A stretch of 64,000 bases of DNA, taken from NCBI RefSeq assembly GCF_000013885.1, contig NC_007964.1:3396001-3460000 (forward strand), given 5' to 3'. Below the pieces are notes generated by a model, which saw only the letters and a list, made by a program, of their open reading frames with translations, had not been told where the DNA came from and ran no database searches. Shown here one piece after another: positions 18,479 through 26,813 of the stretch. Each line of letters begins with the position of its first letter. Positions within the stretch are counted from its first letter, which is position 1. Position numbers and translations under genes: made by a program. Origin of the DNA: Nitrobacter hamburgensis X14 (lineage in GTDB: Bacteria > Pseudomonadota > Alphaproteobacteria > Rhizobiales > Xanthobacteraceae).

Positions 18479-18738
18479 GGGCAACCATCAAACGGCGCAT
18501 AGCTTCCCGTTATCGCACGCTATATTGAACCCTCGGCATACTACGATAGCCAAAAGCGTCACGATGCTAATCGCGGGGTTGGCTGCGCAAAACTCTCCGA
18601 ACTTTTGGCGTTCGCAACAAACACGGCAGTGTCAATTATCGCCTCGTCGGAATCGCCTTTGTAGTAGCATCCCCGATGGTTCCGACTTGACTGGAGGTGT
18701 TAACCGTTGGGCCAGCCAACGCGGCTAAGCTCGATGCC

Positions 18739-19302
18739 ATGTCTAAGCCATTCATCTTCGCCAGAGAGCGCCACTTCCTCGGGATCACCGAACGACGGTG
18801 GCAATGGATAGGTAGACGCACGCTAATCGCGGCCGGTCTTATCGCCTGGGGATTTGCAGCGTATCAGTTCGGAGCACAGCGCGGCATGGCTCTAGTGTCG
18901 AGTACATGGGACAGCTTGCGCTTGAACATTCTCGGCACGAGCGCACCTATCAAGGTCGATGCCATTCGATCGATGCCGGCGTGCTTTGGCCCGGTACGGT
19001 TCAACTGCGTCGTTGATGGCGACACGGCCTGGGTAGACAGCGAGAAAATCAGGATAAGCGGGATCGATGCGCCCGAGATTGACGGGAAGTGCCCCTATGA
19101 GCGCGTCCTGGCACAACGTGCGAAATCCCGCCTGAGCGAATTGCTATCCGCGGAGCCGTTCTCGGTGTCACGCTCCGGCACTGATCGGTATGGGCGCACG
19201 TTGGCGACAGTCTATCTCCGAGACAGAGGCGATGTTGGTTTGGTGCTGGTGCGGGATGGGCTGGCGCGGGTTTGGAGCGGCCGACGCATGCCGTGGTGTT
19301 GA
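18739..19302 (+). CDS. Membrane-anchored thermonuclease (SNase)-family protein
   Basis: A 187-residue protein with an N-terminal membrane anchor (RTLIAAGLIAWGFAAYQFGA) and a staphylococcal-nuclease-type domain: NCVVDGDTAWVDSEKIRISG with the DGDT and RI-GIDAPE motifs (calcium and catalytic region) and DRYGRTLATVYL. The C-terminus LARVWSGRRMPWC is shorter than usual; many relatives continue with a further helix. The ATG at 18739 was chosen because the in-frame GTG at 18697 has no spacing for its GGAG. Probable role: periplasmic or surface nuclease. Activity not certain. Confidence 0.7.
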   Translation: MSKPFIFARERHFLGITERRWQWIGRRTLIAAGLIAWGFAAYQFGAQRGMALVSSTWDSLRLNILGTSAPIKVDAIRSMPACFGPVRFNCVVDGDTAWVDSEKIRISGIDAPEIDGKCPYERVLAQRAKSRLSELLSAEPFSVSRSGTDRYGRTLATVYLRDRGDVGLVLVRDGLARVWSGRRMPWC

Positions 19303-19618
19303 CCCTGAACTAGAAATTCGCTGCGCACTTGATGGCCAGTTTGTCGCTAATTTGGCGCTTTTTCCACTGGCTCTGATCTTAATAATTTAGCGCTTTTCAC
19401 GGAGGCTGCGTTGGATCACCAGATGATCTGGCGCTCCGAGCTAATGCACAACCGCGAGGATGCCGGTGCTCGTCACCGTGGTAGCGCCGCTATAGGTGTT
19501 CGCGCTCGTTTGGGGATGGGCCGGAAAAGCCTTTGATTATCAATGGTAGTGATATTCCCCAAACTCTCCGCTACCCGATTGAAACTGCTTAAACTCCTGC
19601 GGTCCCCTAGGAAGACCT
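19303..19618. other. Intergenic stretch with an autotransporter-repeat relic
   Basis: About 315 bases between the nuclease gene and prs. Apart from the minus-strand PATR-like remnant at 19441-19512, no coding sequence or terminator stands out. Confidence 0.4.
19441..19512 (-). pseudogene. Relic of an autotransporter passenger repeat
   Basis: The minus strand reads TSANTYSGATTVTSTGILAV and then VH-stop. S-A-N-T-Y-S-G-A-T-T is the diagnostic opening of the PATR units that fill the 2407-residue adhesin 3.4 kb upstream. No start or further repeats are attached. Probably the remains of a second adhesin gene, or of an ancestral longer one. Confidence 0.5.
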
Positions 19619-20572
19619 TCAGTCGAACAGGCTCGACACCGACTGTTCGGCGGCAGTGCGACGGATCGCTTCGCCGATCAATCCGGCGATCGACAGCATG
19701 CGGATATTGCCGGTCTTGTTCACGGCGTCGGTCGGCTGGATCGAGTCGGTAACGACCAGCTCCTTCAGCTTCGAACCGGCGATGCGCGCGGCGGCGCCGC
19801 CGGACAGCACGCCGTGAGTGATGTAGGCATAGACGTCCCTGGCGCCGTTGGCGAGCAGCGCGTCGGCGGCATTGACCAGCGTGCCGCCGGAATCGACGAT
19901 GTCGTCGATCAGGATGCAGGTATAGCCCGCGACGTCGCCGATCACGTTCATGACCTCGGATTCGCCAGCGCGCTCGCGGCGCTTATCGATGATCGCCAGC
20001 GGTGCACTGATACGCTTGGCGAGGCCGCGCGCGCGCACCACGCCGCCGACGTCGGGCGACACCACCATCAGGTTGCCGAGATCGAACCGCTCCTTGATAT
20101 CGCGGACCATCACCGGCGACGCGTAAAGGTTGTCGGTCGGAATATCGAAGAAGCCCTGAATCTGCCCCGCGTGCAGATCAACCGTCAGCACGCGATCCGT
20201 TCCGGCGCGCGTGATCAGGTTGGCCACCAGCTTGGCCGAGATCGGCGAGCGCGAACCGACCTTGCGATCCTGCCGCGCATAGCCGAAATAGGGAATCACC
20301 GCGGTGATCCGGCGCGCCGAAGCGCGGCGCAGCGCGTCGGTGATGATCAAAAGCTCCATCAGATGGTCGTTGGTCGGATACGAGGTCGACTGGATCACGT
20401 AGACGTCCGAGCCGCGCACGTTCTCGAGGACTTCGACGAAGATTTCGTTGTCGGCAAAGCGCCGCACGCTGGCTTTGGTGAGGTTAAGCCCGAGCCAGTT
20501 GCCAATTTCTCGCGCCAGCGCCGGATTGGAGTTGCCGGCGACCAGCTTGACTGCGCCGTTTTTGGCGGACAT
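19619..20572 (-). CDS. prs: Ribose-phosphate pyrophosphokinase
   Basis: Makes PRPP from ribose 5-phosphate and ATP for nucleotide, histidine and tryptophan synthesis, in the cytoplasm. The protein has 317 residues, a normal length. Motifs: ADNEIFVEVLENVRGSDVYV, YARQDRKVGSRSPISAKLVA, the metal-binding VDLHAGQIQGFFDIP, VSPDVGGVVRARGLA and the PRPP-binding loop CILIDDIVDSGGTLV. The ATG at 20572 follows a clear GGGGAG. The open frame extends 14 codons upstream, without a better start. Its downstream neighbours in transcription are only relics, so it is probably monocistronic. Confidence 0.97.
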   Translation of the reverse strand: MSAKNGAVKLVAGNSNPALAREIGNWLGLNLTKASVRRFADNEIFVEVLENVRGSDVYVIQSTSYPTNDHLMELLIITDALRRASARRITAVIPYFGYARQDRKVGSRSPISAKLVANLITRAGTDRVLTVDLHAGQIQGFFDIPTDNLYASPVMVRDIKERFDLGNLMVVSPDVGGVVRARGLAKRISAPLAIIDKRRERAGESEVMNVIGDVAGYTCILIDDIVDSGGTLVNAADALLANGARDVYAYITHGVLSGGAAARIAGSKLKELVVTDSIQPTDAVNKTGNIRMLSIAGLIGEAIRRTAAEQSVSSLFD

Positions 20573-20737
20573 CGACGCGTCTCCCCGCGATGTGGTGGAT
20601 ACAACGTTCAACATCCCGACTCCAGAGAACCTCTCCGATACCGACGGAGGCGGTGTATCAAGGAGTGGCCAAGTCTGGCAATACGCGGCCCGCGAATTCC
20701 GGCGTAAAATCCTGCGTTTCCGGCCTAAAATGATGGC

Positions 20738-21337
20738 TTAATGCGCGGCAAAGCCGAGCGCGCTCACCGGCGCGCCGGACGTCTGCGGAAAATCGTCCGC
20801 GCTGGCGATTGCGGGGCCGCTGGACGGCGGCGGCGCAGGTTCCGCCTCGGGCGCAGCGGTACCGTTCACCATGCTGCTCAATCCGCTCAGCCCGGCCTGC
20901 GCGATCTTGCGCAGCATCAGATCATCGGCGGCGGCCCAGGCATCGCGTCCGGCCTTGCCACCGGGCTCCTCGCCGCTCAGGCGCAGCGCGCGGTGCTGAT
21001 CGCGATCGTAGGCGTCGAAGACCCAGGCGATGGTGGTGCGCCCCCGGCTGACTTCGGCCGCGAGATAGCCGCGCACGCGATAGGCGGCTTTGGCCTCGCG
21101 CGACACGATCGCCAGATTGCGGAGTTGCGATTCGGAATTGAGGATGTCGACGAGACGGTCGAACACCTGCGGCGGCGGTCCGTCGACGGATTCGAACGCG
21201 ACGGTCGCGCCATTGCCGGCCTGAGCGAAGGACTCGCCGCCATTGCCGCCGCCCGCGCAGCCGGCCAGCAAGCACAGCATCGCCAGCAGCGCGACGGTGC
21301 GCGCGAACCGCCCGGCGCCGGGGGTCTTGAGAGGCAT
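20738..21337 (-). CDS. Putative lipoprotein, 199 residues
   Basis: A lipoprotein signal peptide is clear: positively charged start, hydrophobic ALLAMLCLLAGC with the lipobox cysteine at residue 27, then a glycine/serine linker. The mature part (VAFESVDGPPPQVFDRLVDI, SREAKAAYRVRGYLAAEVSR, TTIAWVFDAYDRDQHRALRL) resembles envelope lipoproteins common in Bradyrhizobium-type genomes, with no assigned function. The proline-rich C-terminus is probably disordered. Located just upstream of prs and downstream of pgeF on the same strand, with gaps over 120 bases on both sides. Confidence 0.8.
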   Translation of the reverse strand: MPLKTPGAGRFARTVALLAMLCLLAGCAGGGNGGESFAQAGNGATVAFESVDGPPPQVFDRLVDILNSESQLRNLAIVSREAKAAYRVRGYLAAEVSRGRTTIAWVFDAYDRDQHRALRLSGEEPGGKAGRDAWAAADDLMLRKIAQAGLSGLSSMVNGTAAPEAEPAPPPSSGPAIASADDFPQTSGAPVSALGFAAH

Positions 21338-21468
21338 TCGCTGACGTCCCTGTTTTCGTCGAGCGATATCGTTAAAACGCGTTAACGTCTAGGGCGAAGC
21401 GACACCGGGGCCGCAAGGGTTTTGCGGACAATCGCGGCCGTTCTCAATTCGTTCGAGGTTTTGCGGAG

Positions 21469-22239
21469 CTATTCGCCTTCCAGCACGATGGCATGGACGT
21501 GGCGGCCGAAATCCGGCTCCTTGCGATGCACCGAGCGGCGGTAGCTGAAGAAGCTCTCGCTGGAATAGGTGTCGATGCCGGTGTCGTCGATCGTCAGTAT
21601 GCCCGCGCGCTCCAGCCGCATCCGAATGAAGCCGCCGAGATCGAACATGGCATGGCCATCGCGCTCCGACGGAACGAAGAACCGCGCATGGCCCGGATCG
21701 GCCTCGGTGAATCCCGCGACGAATTCGGCGCCGACCTCGTAGCTTTGCTGCCGGATCAGCGGACCGATGGCGGCGGCGATGTCGCCGCGCCGGCCGCCGA
21801 GTGTTTCCATCGCATCGACGGTCTTTTCCAGCACGCCGGTCAGCGCGCCCTTCCAGCCGGCATGTGCGGCGCCGATGACGCGGGCCCGCGGATCGGCGAA
21901 CAGGATCGGGCCGCAATCGGCCGCGGTGACGCCGATCGCAAGCCCCGGCGTTTTCGTGACAATGGCGTCGGCGCGCGGCCGCGATGCGGCGTCCCAGGAC
22001 CTGTCGGCGATCACGGCGTCGGGCGAGTGGATCTGGTAGAGGGAGAGAAAATTCGCCGGCGCAACGCCCATGACCTCGGCCATGCGCCGCCGGTTCTCGG
22101 CGACATGCGCCGGATCGTCCTGCGAGCCGATGCCCGCATTCAGGCTTTCGTAGATGCCCTGCGAGACGCCGCCCTCGCGGGTGAAAAAGGCGTGCCGCAG
22201 GCCGGGAACGGCCGAGAGCAGGGAGGATACAAGCGTCAT
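21469..22239 (-). CDS. pgeF: Peptidoglycan editing factor PgeF (laccase-domain, YfiH family)
   Basis: A 256-residue zinc enzyme of the YfiH/DUF152 family. In E. coli the homolog removes wrongly incorporated amino acids from peptidoglycan precursors; older names are polyphenol oxidase or laccase-domain protein. Metal ligands are visible in LYQIHSPDAV, TAADCGPILFAD and GAAHAGWKGAL. The start overlaps the stop of the upstream methyltransferase gene by 4 bases (ATGA), so it is the last gene of an lgt-midA-pgeF operon, an order widely conserved in alphaproteobacteria. Confidence 0.92.
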   Translation of the reverse strand: MTLVSSLLSAVPGLRHAFFTREGGVSQGIYESLNAGIGSQDDPAHVAENRRRMAEVMGVAPANFLSLYQIHSPDAVIADRSWDAASRPRADAIVTKTPGLAIGVTAADCGPILFADPRARVIGAAHAGWKGALTGVLEKTVDAMETLGGRRGDIAAAIGPLIRQQSYEVGAEFVAGFTEADPGHARFFVPSERDGHAMFDLGGFIRMRLERAGILTIDDTGIDTYSSESFFSYRRSVHRKEPDFGRHVHAIVLEGE

Positions 22240-23363
22240 GGCGCCCTGATCCCGCCGCGCCGCTTCCGGTCGCTCAGTCCCGCCAGCTCGGTGAGGCTGG
22301 AATCGGAGACGCCGATCGCCTTGAACATCGATCCCATGCCGCCGCGACCGCCTTCGGTCAGACGTTTCAGCGCCGTCGAAATGCCCTCGGATATTTCAGG
22401 GGTCGCCTTCGCCATCAGGTTGACGGCGCGGGCCTCGATGCCGAGCCGTTGCAGGAATTCTCCCTGCGTCACCGGTCCGTGTACGCGGGCGCCGATATCC
22501 TCGGCGGCGCGGGCGAGCGCCTGGAAATCGACATGCGCGGTAACGTCGGCCTGACCGGGATATTTCAGCGGATCGGCGAAGCTGTGGCCTGCAATGGCCT
22601 GGAAGGTGTCGCCGGCATCGCTGCGCACATGACCGTAATCGATGATCAGCGCGGCGCCGCCGTGATCGCGGACGCGGGTTGCGATGGTCATCATCTCGGC
22701 GTCCGGACGCCACTCGAAAATGGCTCCGACCGGCGCCGCGCGCACCAGCGGCGGCAGTAGCGCGTCGAACCGCGGCGTCGGCGCCGCGGTCGTGCCGAAT
22801 ACGAGCTGGCCGCTGCCGTCGATATCGACGACGCGCTCGTACCAGCCATCGTCGCGCTTGACCATCTGATGGACCGGAAGCACGTCGAAATATTCGTTGG
22901 CGAGAATGATCGCCGGCCCCTGTGGCACCTCGTCGAGGCTCGCGTGCCACTGGATGGTCCGCGCGTCGGACAGCGCCGCCTTCTGCTTCTCCCGCAACAC
23001 CGGATTGATCTCGACCAGATGCACGCTGAGTGCCTGATGCATCGGCGGCAGCACGCGCAGCGCGCGCAGCGCATCCGCCATCATGGTGCCGCGGCCGGGG
23101 CCGAGCTCGATCAGCCGCAGCGTGGTCGGAGAGCCCATCGCGCGCCACACCGATGCCGCCCAAAGCCCGATCAGTTCACCGAACATCTGGCTGACTTCCG
23201 GCGAGGTGATGAAGTCGCCCTCACGCCCGAGCGGGTCGCGCGCGATGTAGTAGCCGTGTTCGGGATGGGTCAGGCAAAGCTGCATGTAGCGCCAGACCGG
23301 CAGCGGGCCGGATGTCTTGATCAGTTTTTTAATGTCGGGCAGCAGCGGAGAAGCTTCAGTCAC
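22236..23363 (-). CDS. SAM-dependent methyltransferase of the MidA/NDUFAF7 family
   Basis: A 375-residue class I methyltransferase (DUF185). The mitochondrial homolog NDUFAF7 dimethylates an arginine of complex I subunit NDUFS2 during assembly, and a similar role is likely here. Motifs: HPEHGYYIARDPLGREGDFI, TSPEVSQMFGELIG, the SAM-binding LIELGPGRGTMMADALRAL and ANEYFDVLPVHQ. The GTG at 23363 (VTEASPLL) overlaps the lgt stop by 8 bases and matches the usual N-terminus. The longer open frame would run deep into lgt. Middle gene of the lgt-midA-pgeF operon. Confidence 0.9.
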   Translation of the reverse strand: MTEASPLLPDIKKLIKTSGPLPVWRYMQLCLTHPEHGYYIARDPLGREGDFITSPEVSQMFGELIGLWAASVWRAMGSPTTLRLIELGPGRGTMMADALRALRVLPPMHQALSVHLVEINPVLREKQKAALSDARTIQWHASLDEVPQGPAIILANEYFDVLPVHQMVKRDDGWYERVVDIDGSGQLVFGTTAAPTPRFDALLPPLVRAAPVGAIFEWRPDAEMMTIATRVRDHGGAALIIDYGHVRSDAGDTFQAIAGHSFADPLKYPGQADVTAHVDFQALARAAEDIGARVHGPVTQGEFLQRLGIEARAVNLMAKATPEISEGISTALKRLTEGGRGGMGSMFKAIGVSDSSLTELAGLSDRKRRGGIRAP

Positions 23364-24231
23364 GATCGGCCTTGGTTGAAACGTCCGGGGTCGAAATCGT
23401 CTGTGCGACTGGCGCCCGCGGGCCGCGCGACCAGGCAACGCAAATAATGGCAAGTCCGGCAATAATCATCGGTGCCGACAATAGCATTCCCATGGTCAAT
23501 CCGCCCCACAGAAATCCGAGCTGCGGATCTGGCTCGCGGAAGAATTCGCCGGCAATGCGCGCCATCGCGTACAGCGTGATGAAGCTGCCGAGAACGAGGC
23601 CCGGCCGCTTCAGCGCGCCGGCCCGGATCATCAACGCAAGGATCGTGAACAGCACAAGGCCCTCGAGCGTGGCCTCGTAAAGCTGGCTCGGATGGCGCGG
23701 CAGCGGGCCGCCGTTAGGAAACACCATGGCCCACGGCAGGCTCGGGTCGGCCGGGCGGCCCCATAGTTCGCTGTTGATGAAGTTGGCGATACGGCCGAGG
23801 AACAGGCCGATCGGCCCGACCGCGGTGGCGACGTCGCCAAGCGACAGGATCGGCAGGCCATGCTTGCGGCAGAACAGGATCACCGCCACGACGCAACCCA
23901 TGAAGCCGCCATGGAACGACATGCCGCCCTTCCAGATCTCGAAGATCTCGGCGGGATGGCGGATGAAGAAATCCAGGTTGTAGAACAGCACATAGCCGGT
24001 GCGGCCGCCGAGGATGATGCCGATCGTCACCCACAGGATGAAGTCGTCGAGTTGCAGCCCCGAGATCGGCGCCGGCCCGCCCCAGAGCTTCTCGCTCTTG
24101 AGCAACGCCCGCGCATAGAGCCAGCCGAGCATGATGCCGCCGATATAGGCCAGCGCATACCAGCGAATCGCGATCGGGCCGAGCGAGATGGCGACGGGAT
24201 CGAAGACGGGATAGGTGATGAGGAGAAACAT
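23356..24231 (-). CDS. lgt: Prolipoprotein diacylglyceryl transferase
   Basis: An integral membrane enzyme that attaches diacylglycerol from phosphatidylglycerol to the lipobox cysteine of prolipoproteins. The protein has 291 residues with about seven membrane segments. Family motifs: IRWYALAYIGGIMLGWLYAR, GGRTGYVLFYN, GGMSFHGGFMG (with the essential histidine), LGRIANFINSELWGRP and HPSQLYEATLEG. The ATG at 24231 (MFLLITYPVFDP) is the conventional start; the frame extends 33 codons upstream without homology. First gene of the lgt-midA-pgeF operon. Confidence 0.95.
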   Translation of the reverse strand: MFLLITYPVFDPVAISLGPIAIRWYALAYIGGIMLGWLYARALLKSEKLWGGPAPISGLQLDDFILWVTIGIILGGRTGYVLFYNLDFFIRHPAEIFEIWKGGMSFHGGFMGCVVAVILFCRKHGLPILSLGDVATAVGPIGLFLGRIANFINSELWGRPADPSLPWAMVFPNGGPLPRHPSQLYEATLEGLVLFTILALMIRAGALKRPGLVLGSFITLYAMARIAGEFFREPDPQLGFLWGGLTMGMLLSAPMIIAGLAIICVAWSRGPRAPVAQTISTPDVSTKADRD

Positions 24232-24441
24232 CGGTTGTCGTTCCACCCAGGGCGTCATGCCCGCGCTTGTCGCGGCCATCCACGTCTTGAATGATCCCGT
24301 CACGATTGCAAGGAAATCCGGCACTGACAAGGCTGGCGGCGGGATCGGGCGCTCAAGCGGACTTGAACTGCCGCGTCCGGATTGCCATTGTCTGATCGTG
24401 AGGCGTGGCGGCGATCTTGCCGCCGGCCGGGAGGAAGTGAG

Positions 24442-24699
24442 ATGACCCAGACCAGCAACCGGTTTTTCGACGAGATTGGACGGTTGATGAACGACGCGGC
24501 CGGCGCTGCGCAGGGGGTCAAGCGCGAGGTCGATGCGGTGGTCCGCAATCAGGCCGAGAAGGTTATGCGCGATCTCGATATCGTCAAGCGCGAGGAGTTC
24601 GAGGCCGTGAAGGAGATGGCGCGGCTCGCGCGTGAGGACAACGAAGCGCTGAAGGCGCGCGTCGCGGCGCTCGAGGCCCGGCTCGGCGGCGCCGACTGA
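24442..24699 (+). CDS. ubiK: Accessory factor UbiK family protein (BMFP domain)
   Basis: An 85-residue helical protein with a C-terminal coiled coil (FEAVKEMARLAREDNEALKA then RVAALEARLG), typical of the YqiC/UbiK family, which assists the soluble ubiquinone-synthesis complex and binds membranes. The ATG at 24442 has a strong GGGAGGAAG upstream; the frame is open further 5' but without homology. Divergent from lgt and convergent with the 50-residue membrane protein. Confidence 0.8.
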   Translation: MTQTSNRFFDEIGRLMNDAAGAAQGVKREVDAVVRNQAEKVMRDLDIVKREEFEAVKEMARLAREDNEALKARVAALEARLGGAD

Positions 24700-24700
24700 G

Positions 24701-24733
24701 CGGCTCGCTTTTCAGGCCCGCTTCAGCGAGCCG
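24701..24733. terminator. Candidate bidirectional terminator hairpin
   Basis: CGGCTCGCT and AGCGAGCCG form a perfect 9-base stem with a 15-base loop between two convergent genes. The TTTT in the loop side gives no classic T-run after the stem, so efficiency is uncertain. The stem overlaps the last codons of the minus-strand small gene. Confidence 0.4.
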
Positions 24734-24875
24734 CGATGTTCGCGGTCGCGGTATTCTCCAGCGAATACACGCCGTCGGCATAACCCTTCACCACTGTCCA
24801 GGTTGCCACCGTCACGGCCAGCGTCACGGTCGCGAAGAGAAAGCCGACGATCTTCAATCCGGTACGATCCGCCAT
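24723..24875 (-). CDS. Small single-pass membrane protein, 50 residues
   Basis: Starts MADRTGLKIVGFLFATVTLA and continues VTVATWTVVKGYADGVYSLE to a TGA. One hydrophobic segment covers about residues 8-29 with a short polar tail. The start follows AAGGGGCAGGGG, an excellent ribosome-binding site; a second ATG two codons upstream lies too close to it. Small proteins with this MADR...F..A..TL..AV pattern are common in Bradyrhizobium-type genomes and of unknown function. Confidence 0.65.
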   Translation of the reverse strand: MADRTGLKIVGFLFATVTLAVTVATWTVVKGYADGVYSLENTATANIAAR

Positions 24876-24892
24876 CGCCATCCCCTGCCCCT

Positions 24893-25022
24893 TGGAGCGT
24901 TTTCGAGCGAAGCATGCCCTCGGGCTTGACCCGAGGATGGGTACCGGTTCGCGCGAAGAAAACGCGTCAAATCAAAAATCATGGAGCCCGCTTCTGATTC
25001 CATCAGAAGCGGAAAGGCTCCA
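24893..25022 (+). repeat. Dispersed palindromic repeat, long form (copy 1 of 5)
   Basis: A 130-base element bounded by TGGAGC and GCTCCA. It carries TTTTCGAGCGAAG, ACCGGTTCGCG, GAAGAAAACGCGTCAAATCA and the hairpin CGCTTCTGATtccATCAGAAGCG. Relative to the short copies it has about 26 extra bases containing a second hairpin (CCTCGGGcttgaCCCGAGG). Other copies: 26561-26664, 30735-30838, 39033-39136 and 62165-62294. Non-coding and always between genes. Confidence 0.85.
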
Positions 25023-25124
25023 AGTAGCTCGATCAAGACTGGCTGAGAGTTCACAATTCCTTAACGGAACACCGGTTTCTCGCATAAAATCCGAACGAAA
25101 TCGCGAGAGCAACCGTACAGACCG

Positions 25125-25607
25125 TCAATCCTGCGGGTCTCGGCGCGGCACGAAAACCGACGCCAGAAAGGAAAACACCAGCTCGCCGCGCTGATTGGTG
25201 CCGGTGTTGCGCACTTGCATGACACCCCACTCCGGCCGCGAGCGAGAGAGCCTCAGCGAGTAGACGTCGCTGGCGTAGCTGACGGTATCGCCCGCCAGGA
25301 CCGGCTTCAGCCAGCGCAGGTCGCGAAACCCCGGCGACGGTCCCCACATCGCGAGCTTCTCGCCGCGCGCGGCGGCGTCCGCCGCCTCACGCTGACCGTC
25401 CGCCACCATCAGCTTCATCCAAACCGACCCGACATGCCAGCCGGAGGCCGCCAGACCGCCGAACAGTGATTTTCGGCCCTCCTCCTCGTCGAGATGAAAC
25501 GGCTGCGGGTCGAATTGCGACGCGAACGCCTTGATGAGCTCGGCGGTGAAGGTAAACGAACCGAGATCGCGATGCTGCCCGACCTTCATGTCTTCGAAAT
25601 AGCGCAT
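25125..25607 (-). CDS. MaoC-family (R)-hydratase-like protein
   Basis: A 160-residue hot-dog-fold protein. MaoC-type hydratases act on 2-enoyl-CoA or similar thioesters; the substrate here is unknown. The catalytic hydratase pattern is visible as FASQFDPQPFHLDEEEG (aspartate and histidine) followed by LAASGWHVGSVWMKLM. The late part (SRSRPEWGVMQVRNTGTNQR) is typical for the family. It lies 3 bases downstream of a paralog of similar length; together they may form a heterodimer, as seen for paired MaoC proteins. Confidence 0.85.
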   Translation of the reverse strand: MRYFEDMKVGQHRDLGSFTFTAELIKAFASQFDPQPFHLDEEEGRKSLFGGLAASGWHVGSVWMKLMVADGQREAADAAARGEKLAMWGPSPGFRDLRWLKPVLAGDTVSYASDVYSLRLSRSRPEWGVMQVRNTGTNQRGELVFSFLASVFVPRRDPQD

Positions 25608-25610
25608 CGG

Positions 25611-26072
25611 TCAGTTCCGCGCCATCGACGCCGTGCGGCGCTTGATGATGATCGGCGACACCGCTTCGAGCAAGACCTGCCCTGAAGCGTTGCGCACGCG
25701 GATCGCGAAGGTCACGATTCCCGTCTCCGGGCGGCTGCGCGACACCCGCGCCGCGGTGACGTCGACATCCAGCAGCAGATCGTCGCCGGGGCGCAACGGC
25801 GACAGCCAGCGGACTTCATCGATGCCGGGAGAACCGAGCGAAGCGGTCCGTCCGATATAGCCGTCGAACATCATGCGCATCATGAGCGAACACAAATGCC
25901 AGCCCGATCCCGACAGCCCGCGCAGCATGGTGTGCCTGGCCGCTTCCTCGTCGAGGTGCATGGGCTGGGGATCGAACTCCGACGCGAATGCGATGATTTC
26001 GTCACGGCTGACATGCCGCGGGCCGAACGTGCCGAAACGGCCGACGGGAAAATCCTCAAATGTCAGGGTCAT
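25611..26072 (-). CDS. MaoC-family (R)-hydratase-like protein, paralog
   Basis: A 153-residue protein with the same pattern as its neighbour: FASEFDPQPMHLDEEAARHT, LSGSGWHLCSLMMRM and SRSRPETGIVTFAIRVRNAS. The ATG at 26072 (MTLTFEDFPVGRF) was preferred; the open frame extends 21 codons upstream with no homology. Co-transcribed with the second MaoC gene (3-base gap). The high similarity suggests tandem duplication. Confidence 0.85.
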   Translation of the reverse strand: MTLTFEDFPVGRFGTFGPRHVSRDEIIAFASEFDPQPMHLDEEAARHTMLRGLSGSGWHLCSLMMRMMFDGYIGRTASLGSPGIDEVRWLSPLRPGDDLLLDVDVTAARVSRSRPETGIVTFAIRVRNASGQVLLEAVSPIIIKRRTASMARN

Positions 26073-26230
26073 GGCCGGACCTGTTGAAGGAACGGCCCGA
26101 TTGTGGCCGCTATTTGCAGCAATCTCAACCCGCACGCCGGCATGACGCGGCTGCGATCTTGCTAGGGACGGCCCGTGGGGTTAAGTGCCGTTCGGCTTAT
26201 GACGGCGGCGATGCGCGAGGGGAACGGCAG

Positions 26231-26524
26231 ATGTTTGAATTCCGGGATCTGTTTCAGTGGGATCGCTTCATCACGCCCACGATCATCAAGGTATTCTACT
26301 GGCTGGTCATCGTTTTGATTGTTCTGTCCGGATTATCCGGCATCTTCGCGGGCCTGGCGACGATGGCGGTCAGTCCGTTCGGCGGCTTCATCACAATTCT
26401 TCTGAGCGTCGCCGGCGTCCTGGTCGGCATCATGTTTTCGCGGATCGCAGCCGAATGCATCCTGATCGTGTTTCGTATCAATGAGCATCTCGGTGCGATC
26501 CGCGATCAGGGCGCGAGGCATTAA
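26231..26524 (+). CDS. DUF4282-type membrane protein, 97 residues
   Basis: Starts MFEFRDLFQWDRFITPTIIK, typical of DUF4282 proteins, followed by two membrane segments (FYWLVIVLIVLSGLSGIFAG and FGGFITILLSVAGVLVGIMF) and a conserved polar end (RIAAECILIVFRINEHL). Function unknown. The start has GAGGGGAACGG just upstream. Divergent from the MaoC pair. Confidence 0.75.
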   Translation: MFEFRDLFQWDRFITPTIIKVFYWLVIVLIVLSGLSGIFAGLATMAVSPFGGFITILLSVAGVLVGIMFSRIAAECILIVFRINEHLGAIRDQGARH

Positions 26525-26560
26525 AGGCGCTCACACGGTCTTAGACGGCGATCCTATTCT

Positions 26561-26664
26561 TAGAGCGTTTTCGAGCGAAGTGGATACCGGTTCGCGTGAA
26601 GAAAACGCGTCAAATCAAAATCATAGAGCCCTCTTCTGATTCCATCAGAAGCGAAAAGGCTCTA
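26561..26664 (+). repeat. Dispersed palindromic repeat, short form (copy 2 of 5)
   Basis: A 104-base copy from TAGAGC to GCTCTA with the hairpin CTTCTGATtccATCAGAAG. It lacks the extra hairpin of the long form. Lies downstream of the DUF4282 gene. Confidence 0.85.
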
Positions 26665-26763
26665 GTCATTCCGGGATGCCTGCGAAGCACGCAGACCAGG
26701 AATCCTGTCGATTGATCCACCGTGTTGATCCGTTCAGATTGAACCGGATCAGAGGTCTGTTTT

Positions 26764-26813
26764 TCGCATGATCTGACGGAAAACCGGTGCTCACTTTTCC
26801 TGATCATGCTCTA
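26764..26813. repeat. Second type of dispersed palindromic repeat
   Basis: An imperfect palindrome from CGCATGATC to GATCATGCTCTA with a centre ACGGAAAACCGGTG. Similar GCATGATC...GATCATGC elements are common between genes in Bradyrhizobium-type genomes. Its end provides the stop codon region of ychF (CTA at 26811-26813). Confidence 0.6.

Noticed and set aside
18435..18728. 97-codon plus-strand frame between the regulator and the nuclease
   Set aside because: Composition unlike neighbours, overlaps the small hypothetical gene in another frame, no motif or ribosome-binding site.
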